A stretch of DNA of 64,000 bases, from NCBI GenBank assembly GCA_032615215.1, contig CP128433.1, positions 2,687,501 through 2,751,500 on the forward strand. Direction: 5' to 3'. A model generated the notes under the pieces. That model saw only the letters and a list, made by a program, of their open reading frames with translations, was not told the DNA's origin and did not search any database. A program made the position numbers and the translations under genes. This document shows, one piece after another, positions 25,316 to 34,540 of this stretch (its first letter is position 1; each line of letters begins with the position of its first letter). The DNA is from Microbulbifer sp. MKSA007 (lineage in GTDB: Bacteria; Pseudomonadota; Gammaproteobacteria; Pseudomonadales; Cellvibrionaceae).

Positions 25316-25798
25316 TCAAACCGAATTTGTCGCAGCTTGAATTGTCGCAATATCGATCTTTCTCATGGTCATCATCGCGGTAAAGGCGCGTTTTGCCTTG
25401 TTACGGTCGGGGTTCGTTGTAAGATCGAGTAACAGTTTTGGCGTAATTTGCCACGAATGGCCCCAGCGATCCTTACACCAACCGCAGGCGCTCTCTTGCC
25501 CACCGTTATCCACAATCGCATTCCAGTAACGGTCAGTTTCTTCCTGGTTTTCGGTAATAACCATAAAACTGACCGATTCATTCGGAGTAAAATTTGGGCC
25601 GCCATTCAGTCCTATAAACTTGCGCCCGAGGACAGTCAATTCAACAGTTAGCTCACTGCCCTCATGGCCGCCGGGGTAGTCAGCGGCAGCCGTATTAACA
25701 CGGTCGACATGACTGTTGGGAAAAGTTGCTGCGTAGAATTCCGCCGCTTTCTTTGCTTCGCCGTAGTCGAACCAAAGACAGGTAACGAGTTCTGTCAT
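25316..25798 (-). CDS. VOC superfamily protein (PhnB/glyoxalase-like)
   Basis: 160 residues with the duplicated beta-alpha-beta-beta-beta VOC pattern. The start TCLWFDYGEAKKAAEFYAA is typical of the PhnB/3-demethylubiquinone-like group, as are FIGLNGGP near residue 60 and GWCKDRWGHSWQITP near 105-119. Members bind a metal or small ligand; many have unknown substrates. AAGGAGATAT-like sequence lies just before the ATG. It belongs to the DHFR-VOC-DHFR-SRPBCC-ArsR leftward group. Confidence 0.8.
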   Translation of the reverse strand: MTELVTCLWFDYGEAKKAAEFYAATFPNSHVDRVNTAAADYPGGHEGSELTVELTVLGRKFIGLNGGPNFTPNESVSFMVITENQEETDRYWNAIVDNGGQESACGWCKDRWGHSWQITPKLLLDLTTNPDRNKAKRAFTAMMTMRKIDIATIQAATNSV

Positions 25799-26028
25799 TT
25801 TGATATCTCCTTGGGATTTAAACGGGTCGAATACTTACTCTGCTGAAAGGCTCTGGCATTGATAGTTATGTCGGGACATCTGGTGGGCGTTCCAGATCTG
25901 ATCTTACTGCTGAGCGTATCGGCATAATGTGCGCAGCTTTCCTTGAATACCAAGTCAGTGATGGGCTCCATAACTTTCGAGTTCCTATCTCTGCTTATCT
26001 ATCCCAAATTGCGCTTAGACTGCCGGCC

Positions 26029-26679
26029 CTACTCTCGTTGCAGGGAGAAATCGCCAGTCGTGATACTTCCGCCTCGAACATAGGTCACACAAATTACACC
26101 GCTATTTGTCGTTATGGCTTGCTGTACATGGAACGCTGTAGGGATCACACCTGAACCGAAAAGATGTTTCCCGTTACCCAGGACCAAAGGAAAAAGCAGT
26201 AATTTAAACTGATCAATTAAGTCCGCTTTGAGTAGAGTTTGAATAAAGTCAGCACTGCCTGGAACCAACAAATCAGGGCCATTGCTAGCCTTGATTGCAC
26301 GAAGCCTCGAGATTGGGTCATTCCCCAGCCACTCGCTGCCTTCCCAAGTAAACTCAGGTTTCGTGCGAGAAGCCACGTATCGTGTTGTACCGTCGATTTT
26401 TTTGGCCAGCTGGATTTCACTTTCATCAACACCCTCAGGCGGAGGGTCAGCAGCAACTTTTGGCCAATGCGCAGCGAAAATATTGTGAGTCCGATGGCCA
26501 AGTAGTAACTCAAATGGCGCTGCGAACACATTGCCCATGAATTCACCAACACCTTCATCAAAATAGGAAGCTACCCATCCACCAAGCTCAAAGCCCCCTG
26601 AAGAGTCCTCTTCCGGGCCGCCAGGGGCCTGCATCACACCATCCAGGCTAATAAACGTGTTTACAATTATTTTTCGCAC
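26029..26679 (-). CDS. Dihydrofolate reductase-like (RibD C-terminal) protein
   Basis: 216 residues from the GTG at 26679, preceded by AGGGAAG; upstream residues in the open frame look non-coding. The typical VNTFISLDGVMQAPGGPEED opening is followed by a LLGHRTHNIFAAHW motif near residue 60 and a DLLVPGSADFIQTLL turn near 145. These mark the RibD-C family, presumably an NAD(P)H-dependent reductase. It is more similar to stand-alone DHFR-like proteins near SRPBCC/ArsR genes than to folate DHFR. Substrate unknown. Confidence 0.75.
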   Translation of the reverse strand: MRKIIVNTFISLDGVMQAPGGPEEDSSGGFELGGWVASYFDEGVGEFMGNVFAAPFELLLGHRTHNIFAAHWPKVAADPPPEGVDESEIQLAKKIDGTTRYVASRTKPEFTWEGSEWLGNDPISRLRAIKASNGPDLLVPGSADFIQTLLKADLIDQFKLLLFPLVLGNGKHLFGSGVIPTAFHVQQAITTNSGVICVTYVRGGSITTGDFSLQRE

Positions 26680-26784
26680 AAGTTCTTCCCTGTTGGTTCT
26701 ATTGGTCCAAATGATGCTGCGGGTTGTACTTGGACTGTTACTCAATGGCTATTGAAGCCCGAAGAGAAACAATATTGCCTTTCT

Positions 26785-27258
26785 CTATTCGGCTTCTACT
26801 TTTCTTGCTTCCAAGTATGCAGTCAGATTAGAAAGAGCGCGCTGCCATCCATTGCGAGTTCCCTCGATAATTCCCGAGCCGGCCAGGGAGGCGATTTGTA
26901 TCGTTACCTTGAGTTCTGTCACTCTTTCACTTTTGCCGATCTCCACGCTAATCAAAGAGATACTCAGTGGAGAGCCATCCGTAGTTACACGTTCGGTGAA
27001 CAGCAGCCGATGTGGCTTTCTGATTTCGTAATAGTGTGTTTCAACCCGGAATCGCAGATCATTACTTTGACCGCATCGATGTACGTCAATGCCTCCTTCG
27101 CGAAAGTCATTTTCGAGAAATTCGATTGTTTCATCTTCTGAGGGAGGCCCCCATATAGAGCGGGCTTGCGGGTCTTCCCATGCGGAAAATACCCACTCTC
27201 TCGGTGCTTTGATCCTTCTACTGATCGATATGGTGTCGTGGGATAAATCTTGGCTCAT
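26785..27258 (-). CDS. SRPBCC (AHSA1-like) protein
   Basis: 157 residues with the START-like fold: the opening ISISRRIKAPREWVFSAWEDP, followed by WGPP and a FRVETHYYEI strand, and a terminal long helix (NGWQRALSNLTAYLE). AHSA1-type proteins bind hydrophobic ligands or act with ArsR partners. The ArsR-like regulator lies about 200 bp upstream on the same strand, a common pairing. Function inferred from the family only. Confidence 0.75.
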   Translation of the reverse strand: MSQDLSHDTISISRRIKAPREWVFSAWEDPQARSIWGPPSEDETIEFLENDFREGGIDVHRCGQSNDLRFRVETHYYEIRKPHRLLFTERVTTDGSPLSISLISVEIGKSERVTELKVTIQIASLAGSGIIEGTRNGWQRALSNLTAYLEARKVEAE

Positions 27259-27465
27259 GCGAATCCCTCTGCGATGTTTGCAAAGCGTGAACAGCCCGAG
27301 TGCAAAAAATAACGATAGTTAGCTTTTTGGATAACTATAGTTAACAGTAATTGTTAGGTCAATGGATAACCGGCGAATGGCTCCGTGCAGTTAAAACTTC
27401 AACTCTAGGCGGGATGGAGGTCGAGAAATTGGCTTATGCCTATGGGATCCGTATTGTTGGGGCAT

Positions 27466-27825
27466 CTACCCCTTTTGTACTAAGTCATCCTGCTCTTCTG
27501 CATCGAGCGTTTCGACATAGCTCGCCATCCGAGCCATCCTGCCTTCCCACATGGCCGTTTGTGTATTGATCCATTTTTGTGCCGCTGTCAGTTGCTTGGG
27601 TTTTATCTCACAGGTTCGCACGCGACCGGTTTTCTTGGAGCGAATCAAGCCTGCATCCTCCAGAACACCAATATGCTTCATGAACGAAGGGAGTGCCATC
27701 TCAAATGGTTCTGCGAGCTCGGTGACCGACGCTGGTCCGCTTATCAAATGCTGAATGACAGCGCGTCGTGTTGGATCAGCCAGAGCTTGGAAAACAGTAT
27801 TCAGGTTGTCGTGATTTTCTTCCAT
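27466..27825 (-). CDS. ArsR-family winged-helix regulator
   Basis: 119 residues. The HTH is clear: FQALADPTRRAVIQHLISG (residues 12-30), SVTELAEPFEMALPSFMKHIGVLEDAGL (about 33-60, shown in part), then a wing with KTGRVRTCEI. No CxC or ELCVCDL metal motif, so it belongs to the metal-independent group usually found beside AHSA1-like genes. It probably controls the leftward SRPBCC/DHFR/VOC genes and perhaps the divergent SRPBCC gene at 28114. The effector is unknown. Confidence 0.8.
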   Translation of the reverse strand: MEENHDNLNTVFQALADPTRRAVIQHLISGPASVTELAEPFEMALPSFMKHIGVLEDAGLIRSKKTGRVRTCEIKPKQLTAAQKWINTQTAMWEGRMARMASYVETLDAEEQDDLVQKG

Positions 27826-28113
27826 CTGAATAAGTATATCGGTGAAATATTGTTAGGCAATGGCTGCCGGGTGTAGCTACGTATTAAAAGCAACTTAAGG
27901 TTACTCGGAAACCGCTTGTTCAGTCATTCGATTAGCCTTGCCACCTCAACGATAATAGATATGCTTCAGATGGTCTCCAAGCGCTAGTTCTGGTCCCTAC
28001 TTTGATCATAGAAGCCGCTGGGGTTGATTGAATGGTGTTGGACAACAGTAATAAACTGTTTCAGTGTTGACAGACCACGGGAAACCACTTACTTAAAAGA
28101 ATAAGGTGCAACA

Positions 28114-28599
28114 GTGATCGATTTTATTTATCAAAAGGATGTTCGAACTGAACCGATCTCTTATACAGTCCGGGCAATGCCAGAGACGGTCTTTGATGCC
28201 TGGATCATACCCAACATGGTTGAAAAATGGTGGGGACCTGACGATTTCACGACACGTGTACTCAACCTCACTGCCAAGGTTGGTGGGTGCTTTGCTTTTG
28301 AGATGACTGCTCCAAACGGCAGTTCCTGCGTTATGTCTGGTGTGTATCACAGCGTTGACAGGCCGAAGCGATTAGTTTTTGAAGTCCACGAGCATTGCAA
28401 TCTTAATCTGCCAAACAACACCGAGCCGCAAGAAAATGCATCTTTGGTTGAAGTTGCATTCAGGGGCTCTGAGCTTGGTACCATCGTTACTCTGACACAT
28501 ACGCTTCTCAACACTGACTACGCAAAACTGGCAAAAGTCAGTTGGACTCAATCAATTCGTCAAATGGAAGCTGTACTTACCGAATCTTTCACGAGCTAG
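28114..28599 (+). CDS. SRPBCC (AHSA1-like) protein
   Basis: 161 residues, GTG start with AAGGTG upstream. START-like features: PETVFDAWIIPNMVEKWWGPDDF near residues 23-43 (shown in part), a PKRLVFEV strand, and a terminal helix SWTQSIRQMEAVL. It is divergent from the ArsR gene, 288 bp away, and similar in fold to the SRPBCC protein at 26785. The pair may respond to the same signal; ligand unknown. Confidence 0.75.
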   Translation: MIDFIYQKDVRTEPISYTVRAMPETVFDAWIIPNMVEKWWGPDDFTTRVLNLTAKVGGCFAFEMTAPNGSSCVMSGVYHSVDRPKRLVFEVHEHCNLNLPNNTEPQENASLVEVAFRGSELGTIVTLTHTLLNTDYAKLAKVSWTQSIRQMEAVLTESFTS

Positions 28600-28620
28600 T
28601 GTTTTCTCTAATGGGCTGGA

Positions 28621-29478
28621 TTAATGAGTTAATGTAAGTTTTCTTTGGATCAACAATATAATCCAGCTAGCGATAACAAATGGTGCGGTCAATACAATAA
28701 TATTAGCGCTCATAAAAGCCATTGCGATTGGAACGGTTAATATGCTCCCTGCAATTGGGGCTAGCCATCGCTTACGACCATTTGATAATGCAATAGCGCT
28801 CAAAGGTGCATTGTAACCGAAGAGCCCAGCAAGAATTAATGTGGGTGATAAGGCCAGGAGCATGGCCAGTGATGTGGCCAGCATTCCACCAATAATACTC
28901 CAAAGCGCATGAGATTTATTCGAGATAAAAATCCCAATTAAAAAACAAATACCTGTAATGGCATTGTTCTGAAAAATGATTTGACCAATACCTTCGAATA
29001 TCCCCCAGGTTGAGGTGTTTTCGTTAACGAATGCTACAGTTGGCGCTAGATCTAGTGCTGGAGCCAATATCCATATAGCCCATATCACCAGAATGTAGGG
29101 TGCAGTATAAGGCGGAAGGATAAAATGAAGCAGCATAAAGCGCATGATTATGACTGCTAAAGCACTTCCACCGACAATCAATAAAAAAGTCATTAGGGAT
29201 GGAGCATATAATAAGAATATGACTACACCGATCAAAGCTCCATTGTACCCAAATAGTCCATCCTCAATTTGTTTCACGGGATAATTAAAAATATTTGCAC
29301 AGGCAGTTGAGGTGATAACCCCAATTGCGACCCCTATAGCCATGGTAATAGAGTTAACTGTTACTCCGAGTATGAATAGAAAGCCACTCAAGGCGTTTCT
29401 TTGTAGGATGACCTGGCTAATTCCTCTGAAGAGACTGACAAGACAATTTCCGAGTTTTGTAGTTATTGGCTTTATCAT
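28621..29478 (-). CDS. Urea transporter family protein
   Basis: 285 residues, an integral inner-membrane protein with about ten hydrophobic segments arranged as two inverted halves. The half-repeat signatures are visible: QVILQRNALSGFLFILG near residues 22-38 and QIIFQNNAITGICFLIG near 165-181, and the pore-lining pairs LFGYNGALIG and LFGYNAPLSA. These are the UT/Yut family motifs, so passive urea (or small amide) uptake is likely. No urease or amidase genes are nearby. It converges on the SRPBCC gene with only 20 bp between stops. Confidence 0.85.
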   Translation of the reverse strand: MIKPITTKLGNCLVSLFRGISQVILQRNALSGFLFILGVTVNSITMAIGVAIGVITSTACANIFNYPVKQIEDGLFGYNGALIGVVIFLLYAPSLMTFLLIVGGSALAVIIMRFMLLHFILPPYTAPYILVIWAIWILAPALDLAPTVAFVNENTSTWGIFEGIGQIIFQNNAITGICFLIGIFISNKSHALWSIIGGMLATSLAMLLALSPTLILAGLFGYNAPLSAIALSNGRKRWLAPIAGSILTVPIAMAFMSANIIVLTAPFVIASWIILLIQRKLTLTH

Positions 29479-29928
29479 AGTATCTCTATTACAGCCTTAA
29501 TTCGAATTAGTTAGTGTGGCTGCCAGATTTTGAGCCGAGTGAAATTAGAATATATTCTGTATGAGATTAGCAAAGGGGTTATCCATTATCTTTCTTAACC
29601 TGAATAAGTTGTAATAGACCCTGCCCGCTCACTTATTCACGGCCATAAATATACTATTAACTTTAGGTTATCCAGGATAAGCCATGGGCAATACACAGTT
29701 ACCAGGTATGCGGATCTTTTTTGATATATTGTAGTGCTACTTAGTTGACTGTCACGTTCTGACCAGAGACCCGTCTGCCTTAGCTTATTAGAGTTTCTTC
29801 ATACCTGTGATTGAATGTGCTTCCCCAAAAACCATCTACAATTCAACACACCACTTAAGCGCCGTGGGTAATACATTAACTTCCGGTGTATATGGTTAAA
29901 CGATACTTTCGGTAGTGAGGTAGCAAGC
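29479..29928. other. 450-bp intergenic region
   Basis: Divergent promoter region between the urea transporter and the monooxygenase-like gene. No gene, hairpin or known operator could be supported. Confidence 0.35.
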
Positions 29929-30297
29929 ATGTTTAACAACGTAGGTTGGATTATCGAGGGAAAGATAAGAAAGGGACATGAAGCGGAGTTCAAAGCTGTT
30001 GTGAATGAGATGGTCGCAGCAACTAAGAAAGAAGGTGGAACCCTGAACTACCAGTATTACGTAACCGATGATGGAAACGTGCTTATTTACGAGCATTTCA
30101 AGGATTCCAAATCTGCTCATAAGCATATTGACTCGTGGGACAACTTTGCCGATCGTTGGATAGCTGCTGCTGAACCGACTCGCTTAGTCCACCTGGGAGA
30201 TATGCCACAAGATCTTCGGGAGCGTCACTCAGGCCTGCAATCAACTCTATACCACCCTTACGCTGGATTTGAACGTTCAGGTGGTAAGGCTCACTAA
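29929..30297 (+). CDS. Antibiotic biosynthesis monooxygenase (ABM)-domain protein
   Basis: 122 residues forming one ABM/Dabb-like ferredoxin-like domain: VGWIIEGKIRKGHEAEFKAV (residues 5-24), GTLNYQYYVTDDGNVLIYE near 39-57 and the helix SAHKHIDSW near 64-72. Such proteins act on quinone-like or reactive carbonyl compounds or serve as small oxygen-dependent monooxygenases. It stands alone with a long inverted repeat downstream. Substrate unknown. Confidence 0.7.
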   Translation: MFNNVGWIIEGKIRKGHEAEFKAVVNEMVAATKKEGGTLNYQYYVTDDGNVLIYEHFKDSKSAHKHIDSWDNFADRWIAAAEPTRLVHLGDMPQDLRERHSGLQSTLYHPYAGFERSGGKAH

Positions 30298-30329
30298 CCT
30301 TTAAGCGAAGAAAGTAAAGGTGTAAGACT

Positions 30330-30375
30330 TTCACCAGTTGAGTTGATTACTACATGTTTCAAGACAACTGGTGAA
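30330..30375. terminator. Inverted repeat between convergent genes
   Basis: TTCACCAGTTG and CAACTGGTGAA are perfect 11-base complements separated by 24 nt. It lies between two convergent genes. The long loop and lack of a T-run make it a possible bidirectional terminator, not a certain one. Confidence 0.45.
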
Positions 30376-30417
30376 GGTTGGGTACCCTTTCATTTATAAA
30401 AAGTTACTCCAGCAGCT

Positions 30418-31083
30418 TCATGGAATCCCATATTTCTCAGCCAATCGATCGATTTCTGCTTGTGATCTGGAATTATCTGGACACTTCACACCAAACCATG
30501 GGTTTAGATCACTGTCTGTATTTGTAGCAGGTAGCTCTTTAACATCAAAACAGCGGTCTCCAACTTGAACAAAGGTTCCTGTCGAGGTCTGGTATCTGTT
30601 TTCTGTAGGCTGATATCGACGGACTTTGTTGCGTTCCCTGGTTATTTTTCTCTCGAGAACGGGATTGAATACAGACGGTTGTCGCCCTGACCTTGGTACA
30701 GTTGGGAAATCCCCGGAATGGGGCCTTGCCTCTAATGCTCCTTCCAATTTGGGTGGTGGCTCTTCTATTTTGGCTGGCTTCACCTTATTCAAACTATCAG
30801 GTATTGGCGGGCTAGTAACGGTTACTGCATCTGTCGGAGCGGTATCCTGCTCTGATACTACGCTCGGTTCTTCAGCAGTTGGCGGAGACGTAGAAGGCAG
30901 AGGAGTAATTGGGGCCAGTAATTTGACTTCTAGCGACGTTTTGGTCCTAGGAGTTGGAATTGATACTGGAACAACTATCAGTGCTATATGGGTTCCAATA
31001 GCAATCAGTACTGAGACTGCAAAGCGCCAATTTTGGGTAGTTTTGATGTTGGAGAGTGAAGGCGTCGTCGTATTAAAATCCAT
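30418..31083 (-). CDS. Single-span Pro-rich envelope protein, TonB-like layout
   Basis: 221 residues: a short cytoplasmic N-terminus, one membrane helix (about residues 22-40), a Pro/Thr/Ser/Glu-rich spacer (45-135), and a C-terminal region with two Cys (about 175 and 198). The layout recalls TonB, but the TonB C-terminal domain sequence is not apparent, so it is not called TonB. The Cys pair could form a periplasmic disulfide; thioredoxin and CcdA-like genes lie next door, divergently. Function unknown. Confidence 0.55.
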   Translation of the reverse strand: MDFNTTTPSLSNIKTTQNWRFAVSVLIAIGTHIALIVVPVSIPTPRTKTSLEVKLLAPITPLPSTSPPTAEEPSVVSEQDTAPTDAVTVTSPPIPDSLNKVKPAKIEEPPPKLEGALEARPHSGDFPTVPRSGRQPSVFNPVLERKITRERNKVRRYQPTENRYQTSTGTFVQVGDRCFDVKELPATNTDSDLNPWFGVKCPDNSRSQAEIDRLAEKYGIP

Positions 31084-31428
31084 CTACTTCGTAGACCATA
31101 TCTCAATAGACCTGGCCAAAATCCTTTTCCGAAAAACTCTGTGATTAGTGCGATAACAGGTAGGACTCCCACAGATCTTATAAGTTCTTTGGAGGCTCCA
31201 ACTTCACCTGGTTGTTACTTTATGACAGTGAGGCCATCACCCTTCTCCATCTCGATGCCTAGCCTTCTTCGCTCCTGAATACACAGAGAGTCGGCCTAGG
31301 AGTTCCTAGTCGAACAAATCCTCGTAGCCTTACTGTAAGAATTTGCACTCCAGTACGACCAAGATGGGTATCTAAACAGATTGTCTTCAAATTAGGGCTT
31401 ATACCCTGCCACTAAGGATATGGATTAT
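31084..31428. other. 345-bp intergenic region
   Basis: Divergent promoter region between the Pro-rich envelope protein and the thioredoxin gene. No gene or strong structure was seen. Confidence 0.35.
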
Positions 31429-31839
31429 ATGAAATTTATCCGCTTAGCTCTTCGCACCTTGATCGCCGCTACATTAGTTTTTTCTATGCCATTCGCTCTA
31501 GCATCAGAGCCATTTTCCGAAGAACGATTCAAGGAGTTACAAGCCGCCAAACGACCCATTTTGATCGATGTGAGAGCAGATTGGTGCCCAACCTGTAAAA
31601 AGCAGGGCGAGATTCTGGCGCAGTTTCAGAGGGACAATGCCCAGTGTGGCCTTACGATCCTGAATGTGGATTTCGACTCCCAGAAAAAGTGGGTTAAGCA
31701 CTTCCGTGCTCCTCGGCAATCAACGCTACTACTGTTTAATGGGGAGCAACAGGTGTGGTTCAGTGTTGCCGAAACTCGTGCCGATGTAATTCAGGAGAAT
31801 ATCTTCGATTCAGTTAAGGCTTGCACTGACAATGCTTGA
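31429..31839 (+). CDS. Periplasmic thioredoxin-like protein
   Basis: About 136 residues from the ATG at 31429 (AAGGA 10 nt upstream); an ATG at 31420 would add three residues. An N-terminal signal peptide (hydrophobic to about residue 22, ASEP cleavage area) is followed by a thioredoxin domain with DVRADWCPTC near residues 45-54. The layout resembles the DsbD C-terminal domain. The next gene, overlapping by 8 nt, encodes a CcdA/DsbD-like membrane domain. Together they should move reducing power across the inner membrane to periplasmic thiols. Confidence 0.8.
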   Translation: MKFIRLALRTLIAATLVFSMPFALASEPFSEERFKELQAAKRPILIDVRADWCPTCKKQGEILAQFQRDNAQCGLTILNVDFDSQKKWVKHFRAPRQSTLLLFNGEQQVWFSVAETRADVIQENIFDSVKACTDNA

Positions 31840-32532
31840 GCTTAGCGCCATCCCCCTGGCTTTGATCGCGGGTACTCTCAGTATTCTCTCCCCTGCGTTT
31901 GGCCATTGGTGCCAATGGTTGTTGGTGCATCTAATAGCGCCGGGCGCTGGGGGCCGTACGCGTTGGCGGTTGGGCTAAGCTTGTCCTTTGCATTGGCAGG
32001 TACTGTGCTGAGCTTTCTATTGGTCTCCTTAGGATTAGACCCAGAACTCTTCCGCTATATTGCCGCGATAATGTTAGTGGCGGTTGCACTCGTCTTGTTG
32101 ATCAAACCACTTTCCGATTGGCTTACCTTGCGCTTATCAAAAATCACTGTAGGGGCGAGCATTACCGGTGATGGGGCTTGGGCTGGGCAGTTTGGTATTG
32201 GCTTCCTTACCGGAATCATCTGGCTGCCATGTGTTGGCCCTACCCTGGGTGCCGCTATAGCACTGGCTTCCATGGGCCAACAATTGGGGCAGTCATTTAT
32301 GGTGATGTTTGCTTTCGGACTAGGTACCGGTACAGCGCTTTTAGTGGCTGGGGGGCTATCGAGGCAGATTTATACTCGACTGTCACCATCAGTTGGGGCT
32401 TTCGCGATTGGAGGCAAAACAGTACTAGGTCTTATACTATTACTACTCGGGATACTGGTCTTGAGTGGGCTTGATAAAGTAATGGAAGCCTGGGCTTTGA
32501 ATTGGATTCCTGGGTGGACTTTCAGTTTTTGA
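31832..32532 (+). pseudogene. CcdA/DsbD-like membrane protein, frameshifted in the signature motif
   Basis: Reading from the ATG at 31832 gives a first membrane helix up to the C run at 31890-31893. One added C would restore the family signature SPCVxPLVP and join the rest of the frame, which encodes five further hydrophobic segments and the second conserved CVGPTLG motif (near 32234). As given, the frame fails within the first motif. A truncated product could only begin near 31906. The protein would pass electrons from cytoplasmic thioredoxin to the periplasmic thioredoxin encoded just upstream. Sequence error or recent loss are both possible. Confidence 0.7.
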
Positions 32533-32691
32533 TGGTCTTTTAGTGGTAAGCCAAGCCATATTGGCTTTTACGGGCCGGGTATTCTTATTCGGCCTTCTTA
32601 ACTTGGAATCACAAAATTAGCCTTACGACTCATTAGGTACTCGCTCCCTTCATCGGTGTGAATGCGCACTTTTCATATTGGAGGATTTACG

Positions 32692-33606
32692 GTGGTAGAA
32701 ATCGAGTGTCTATGGGAGTGCAATGATGGATTGGGCGAGACACCGATTTGGTCAGCGGAAGACAAGTCTATCTATTGGGCTGATCACGTTAACCCCGAAT
32801 CTGACCCCACTGACGCCCGGCCTCCATCCATAAGAAGTTTCAATATCGAAACAGGCGAACGCAAGACCTGGGAGATGCCTGAACAAATAGGCTCCTTTGG
32901 CTTCCGCCGTGGAGGCGGAATGATCGGAGGTGGATGCTCCGGTTTCTTTGCGATCGACTTGGAAAACAGGCGTGTCGATACAATCGTTAATCCTGAACCC
33001 GGTAGGCCCCACAGTCGTTTGAATGATGGCAAAGTGGACCGCTATGGACGTTTCTGGTGCGGTAGTATGGATGTGCGTTTTAAAGACAAATCTTCCTATC
33101 TCTATTGTTTGGAGCCCGATTTAACTTACCGAAAGGCCGATAAGGATTTTCGCTTTGTTGTAGCCAACGGCATTGCTTTTGACCCTGAAGATACGCGAAT
33201 GTATTTCGGGGATACCTTTGGACATATGGTTTACGTATTCGATCTGGATATCAGTGACGGCCGGATTAGTAACCGGCGCCCTTTCTTCTCCATTGAAGAC
33301 CGACAACCAGGAATTGTCGACGGTGCAACGGTAGATACGGAGGGGTTTTACTGGTTTGCGTTGAATCTTGGGAGCAAAATATTGCGAGTGGATCCCAAAG
33401 GAAGGCTTGATAGAGAGATCGACCTGCCGATTCGCAGCCCTACCTGTATCGCTTTTGGCGGTAATAATTATGAGACACTGTTTGTCACATCTCAGCAGTC
33501 ATTCCTCACTAAAGGGGAACTGGCTCGACATCCTCAACCGGGCTGTATCTTAGCCGTTCACGGGCTTGGAGTTCAGGGGCTTCCTGAGCCAAAGTTCGGC
33601 AGTTAA
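32692..33606 (+). CDS. SMP-30/gluconolactonase family protein
   Basis: 304 residues from the GTG at 32692, with GGAGGA just upstream; the longer ATG frame starts before that site. The beta-propeller opening LGETPIWSAEDKSIYWADH (residues 13-31) carries the metal-ligand Glu. RLNDGKVDRYGRFWCG near 115-130 and the NGIAFDPEDTRMYF segment near 165-178 provide the other usual metal ligands. It should be a metal-dependent lactonase in the cytoplasm. A CMD-family gene follows 67 bp downstream, suggesting a shared degradation route for a lactone or aromatic-derived acid. Confidence 0.8.
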   Translation: MVEIECLWECNDGLGETPIWSAEDKSIYWADHVNPESDPTDARPPSIRSFNIETGERKTWEMPEQIGSFGFRRGGGMIGGGCSGFFAIDLENRRVDTIVNPEPGRPHSRLNDGKVDRYGRFWCGSMDVRFKDKSSYLYCLEPDLTYRKADKDFRFVVANGIAFDPEDTRMYFGDTFGHMVYVFDLDISDGRISNRRPFFSIEDRQPGIVDGATVDTEGFYWFALNLGSKILRVDPKGRLDREIDLPIRSPTCIAFGGNNYETLFVTSQQSFLTKGELARHPQPGCILAVHGLGVQGLPEPKFGS

Positions 33607-33673
33607 CTAGCTCTTAATTGCAACTCTTCAAATAGGCATCCCTATTCTTGCGTTCTGTCGGGCTAGAATCTTT

Positions 33674-34288
33674 GTGTGTGATAAATCTGAATCGCCAATT
33701 GGACAAGAGAGGTGTCAGTTGCGTATCCCTGCCATCCCACCAGAAGAGCTCAGCGAAGAACAGAAACCTCTTTACGAAGATATGAGTAATGAGATGAAGG
33801 GGTATTTCACAGGTTTCATCAAGAAGCGCAAGGATGGCGCTTTACTGGGGCCCTGGGCACCAGCACTGCAATATCCCAGGTTTGGAAAGCCCTGGTGGGA
33901 CAATATCAAGGCTATTGCGGACAAACCCACGCTTCCTAAGGCTGCTCGGGAGGTTGCGATTCTAATCACCGCAGCTCATTTTAAAGCGGGTTATGAGTTG
34001 TACTCCCATACGGTTATTGGTGAGAAAAGTGAGTTGGCAAGGAGCAAAATTGCCACTATCGCAGCGGGCCAGCGTCCGATAGACCTAACTTTTGAGGAAG
34101 CCGCTGCTTATGATGTCGCCGCATCACTTGCAGCTGGAGGCCGCCTGCCAAAGGCTACTTGGGAGATGGCCGTGAGTGCTTTCGGTAACGAGGGCGCCGC
34201 CGAACTGGTCTTTCTCGTGGCTGGCTATCATCAGGTCTCTGCCATTTTAAATGGTTTTGATATTTCCATACCTGGTGACGGGAGTTAG
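33674..34288 (+). CDS. Carboxymuconolactone decarboxylase-family protein without CxxC
   Basis: 204 residues, GTG start near 33674 (two other GTGs are nearby, so the exact start is uncertain). The all-helical CMD fold is recognisable: AAREVAILITAAHFKAGYELYSH near residues 91-113 (shown in part). The AhpD CxxC is absent, so peroxidase activity is unlikely; decarboxylase-like or unknown activity fits better. It is the probable operon partner of the upstream SMP-30-like lactonase. Confidence 0.75.
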   Translation: MCDKSESPIGQERCQLRIPAIPPEELSEEQKPLYEDMSNEMKGYFTGFIKKRKDGALLGPWAPALQYPRFGKPWWDNIKAIADKPTLPKAAREVAILITAAHFKAGYELYSHTVIGEKSELARSKIATIAAGQRPIDLTFEEAAAYDVAASLAAGGRLPKATWEMAVSAFGNEGAAELVFLVAGYHQVSAILNGFDISIPGDGS

Positions 34289-34504
34289 GGAAAATCTCGG
34301 TTCGGGAGGGGGCAAGAATGTTCTGGGTTTATCCATCCCAACGACACACTCATCCCATATGTAAGTTGTGAAAAAAGTAGCGTCCTCTGAATGCTTGAAA
34401 GCAAATACCACTCTCTTCGAGAGTAATTGAGTGGAAGGTAAAGTGTGTAGTTGGGATAGGTTGCAGCGCCCTATTCCAGTGCTGTACAGATTCTATTGAG
34501 GTTA

Positions 34505-34526
34505 CGAGATGGCATTCGCCATCTCG
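34505..34526 (-). terminator. Hairpin after the PepSY operon
   Basis: CGAGATGGC and GCCATCTCG form a perfect 9-bp stem with a 4-nt loop, 15 bp past the stop of the leftward PepSY gene. No T-run follows, so termination efficiency is uncertain. Confidence 0.5.
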
Positions 34527-34540
34527 CAGGAAATAGCCCG

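Noticed and set aside
30418..31083. TonB assignment for the Pro-rich single-span protein
   Set aside because: The overall layout fits but the conserved TonB C-terminal domain was not seen.
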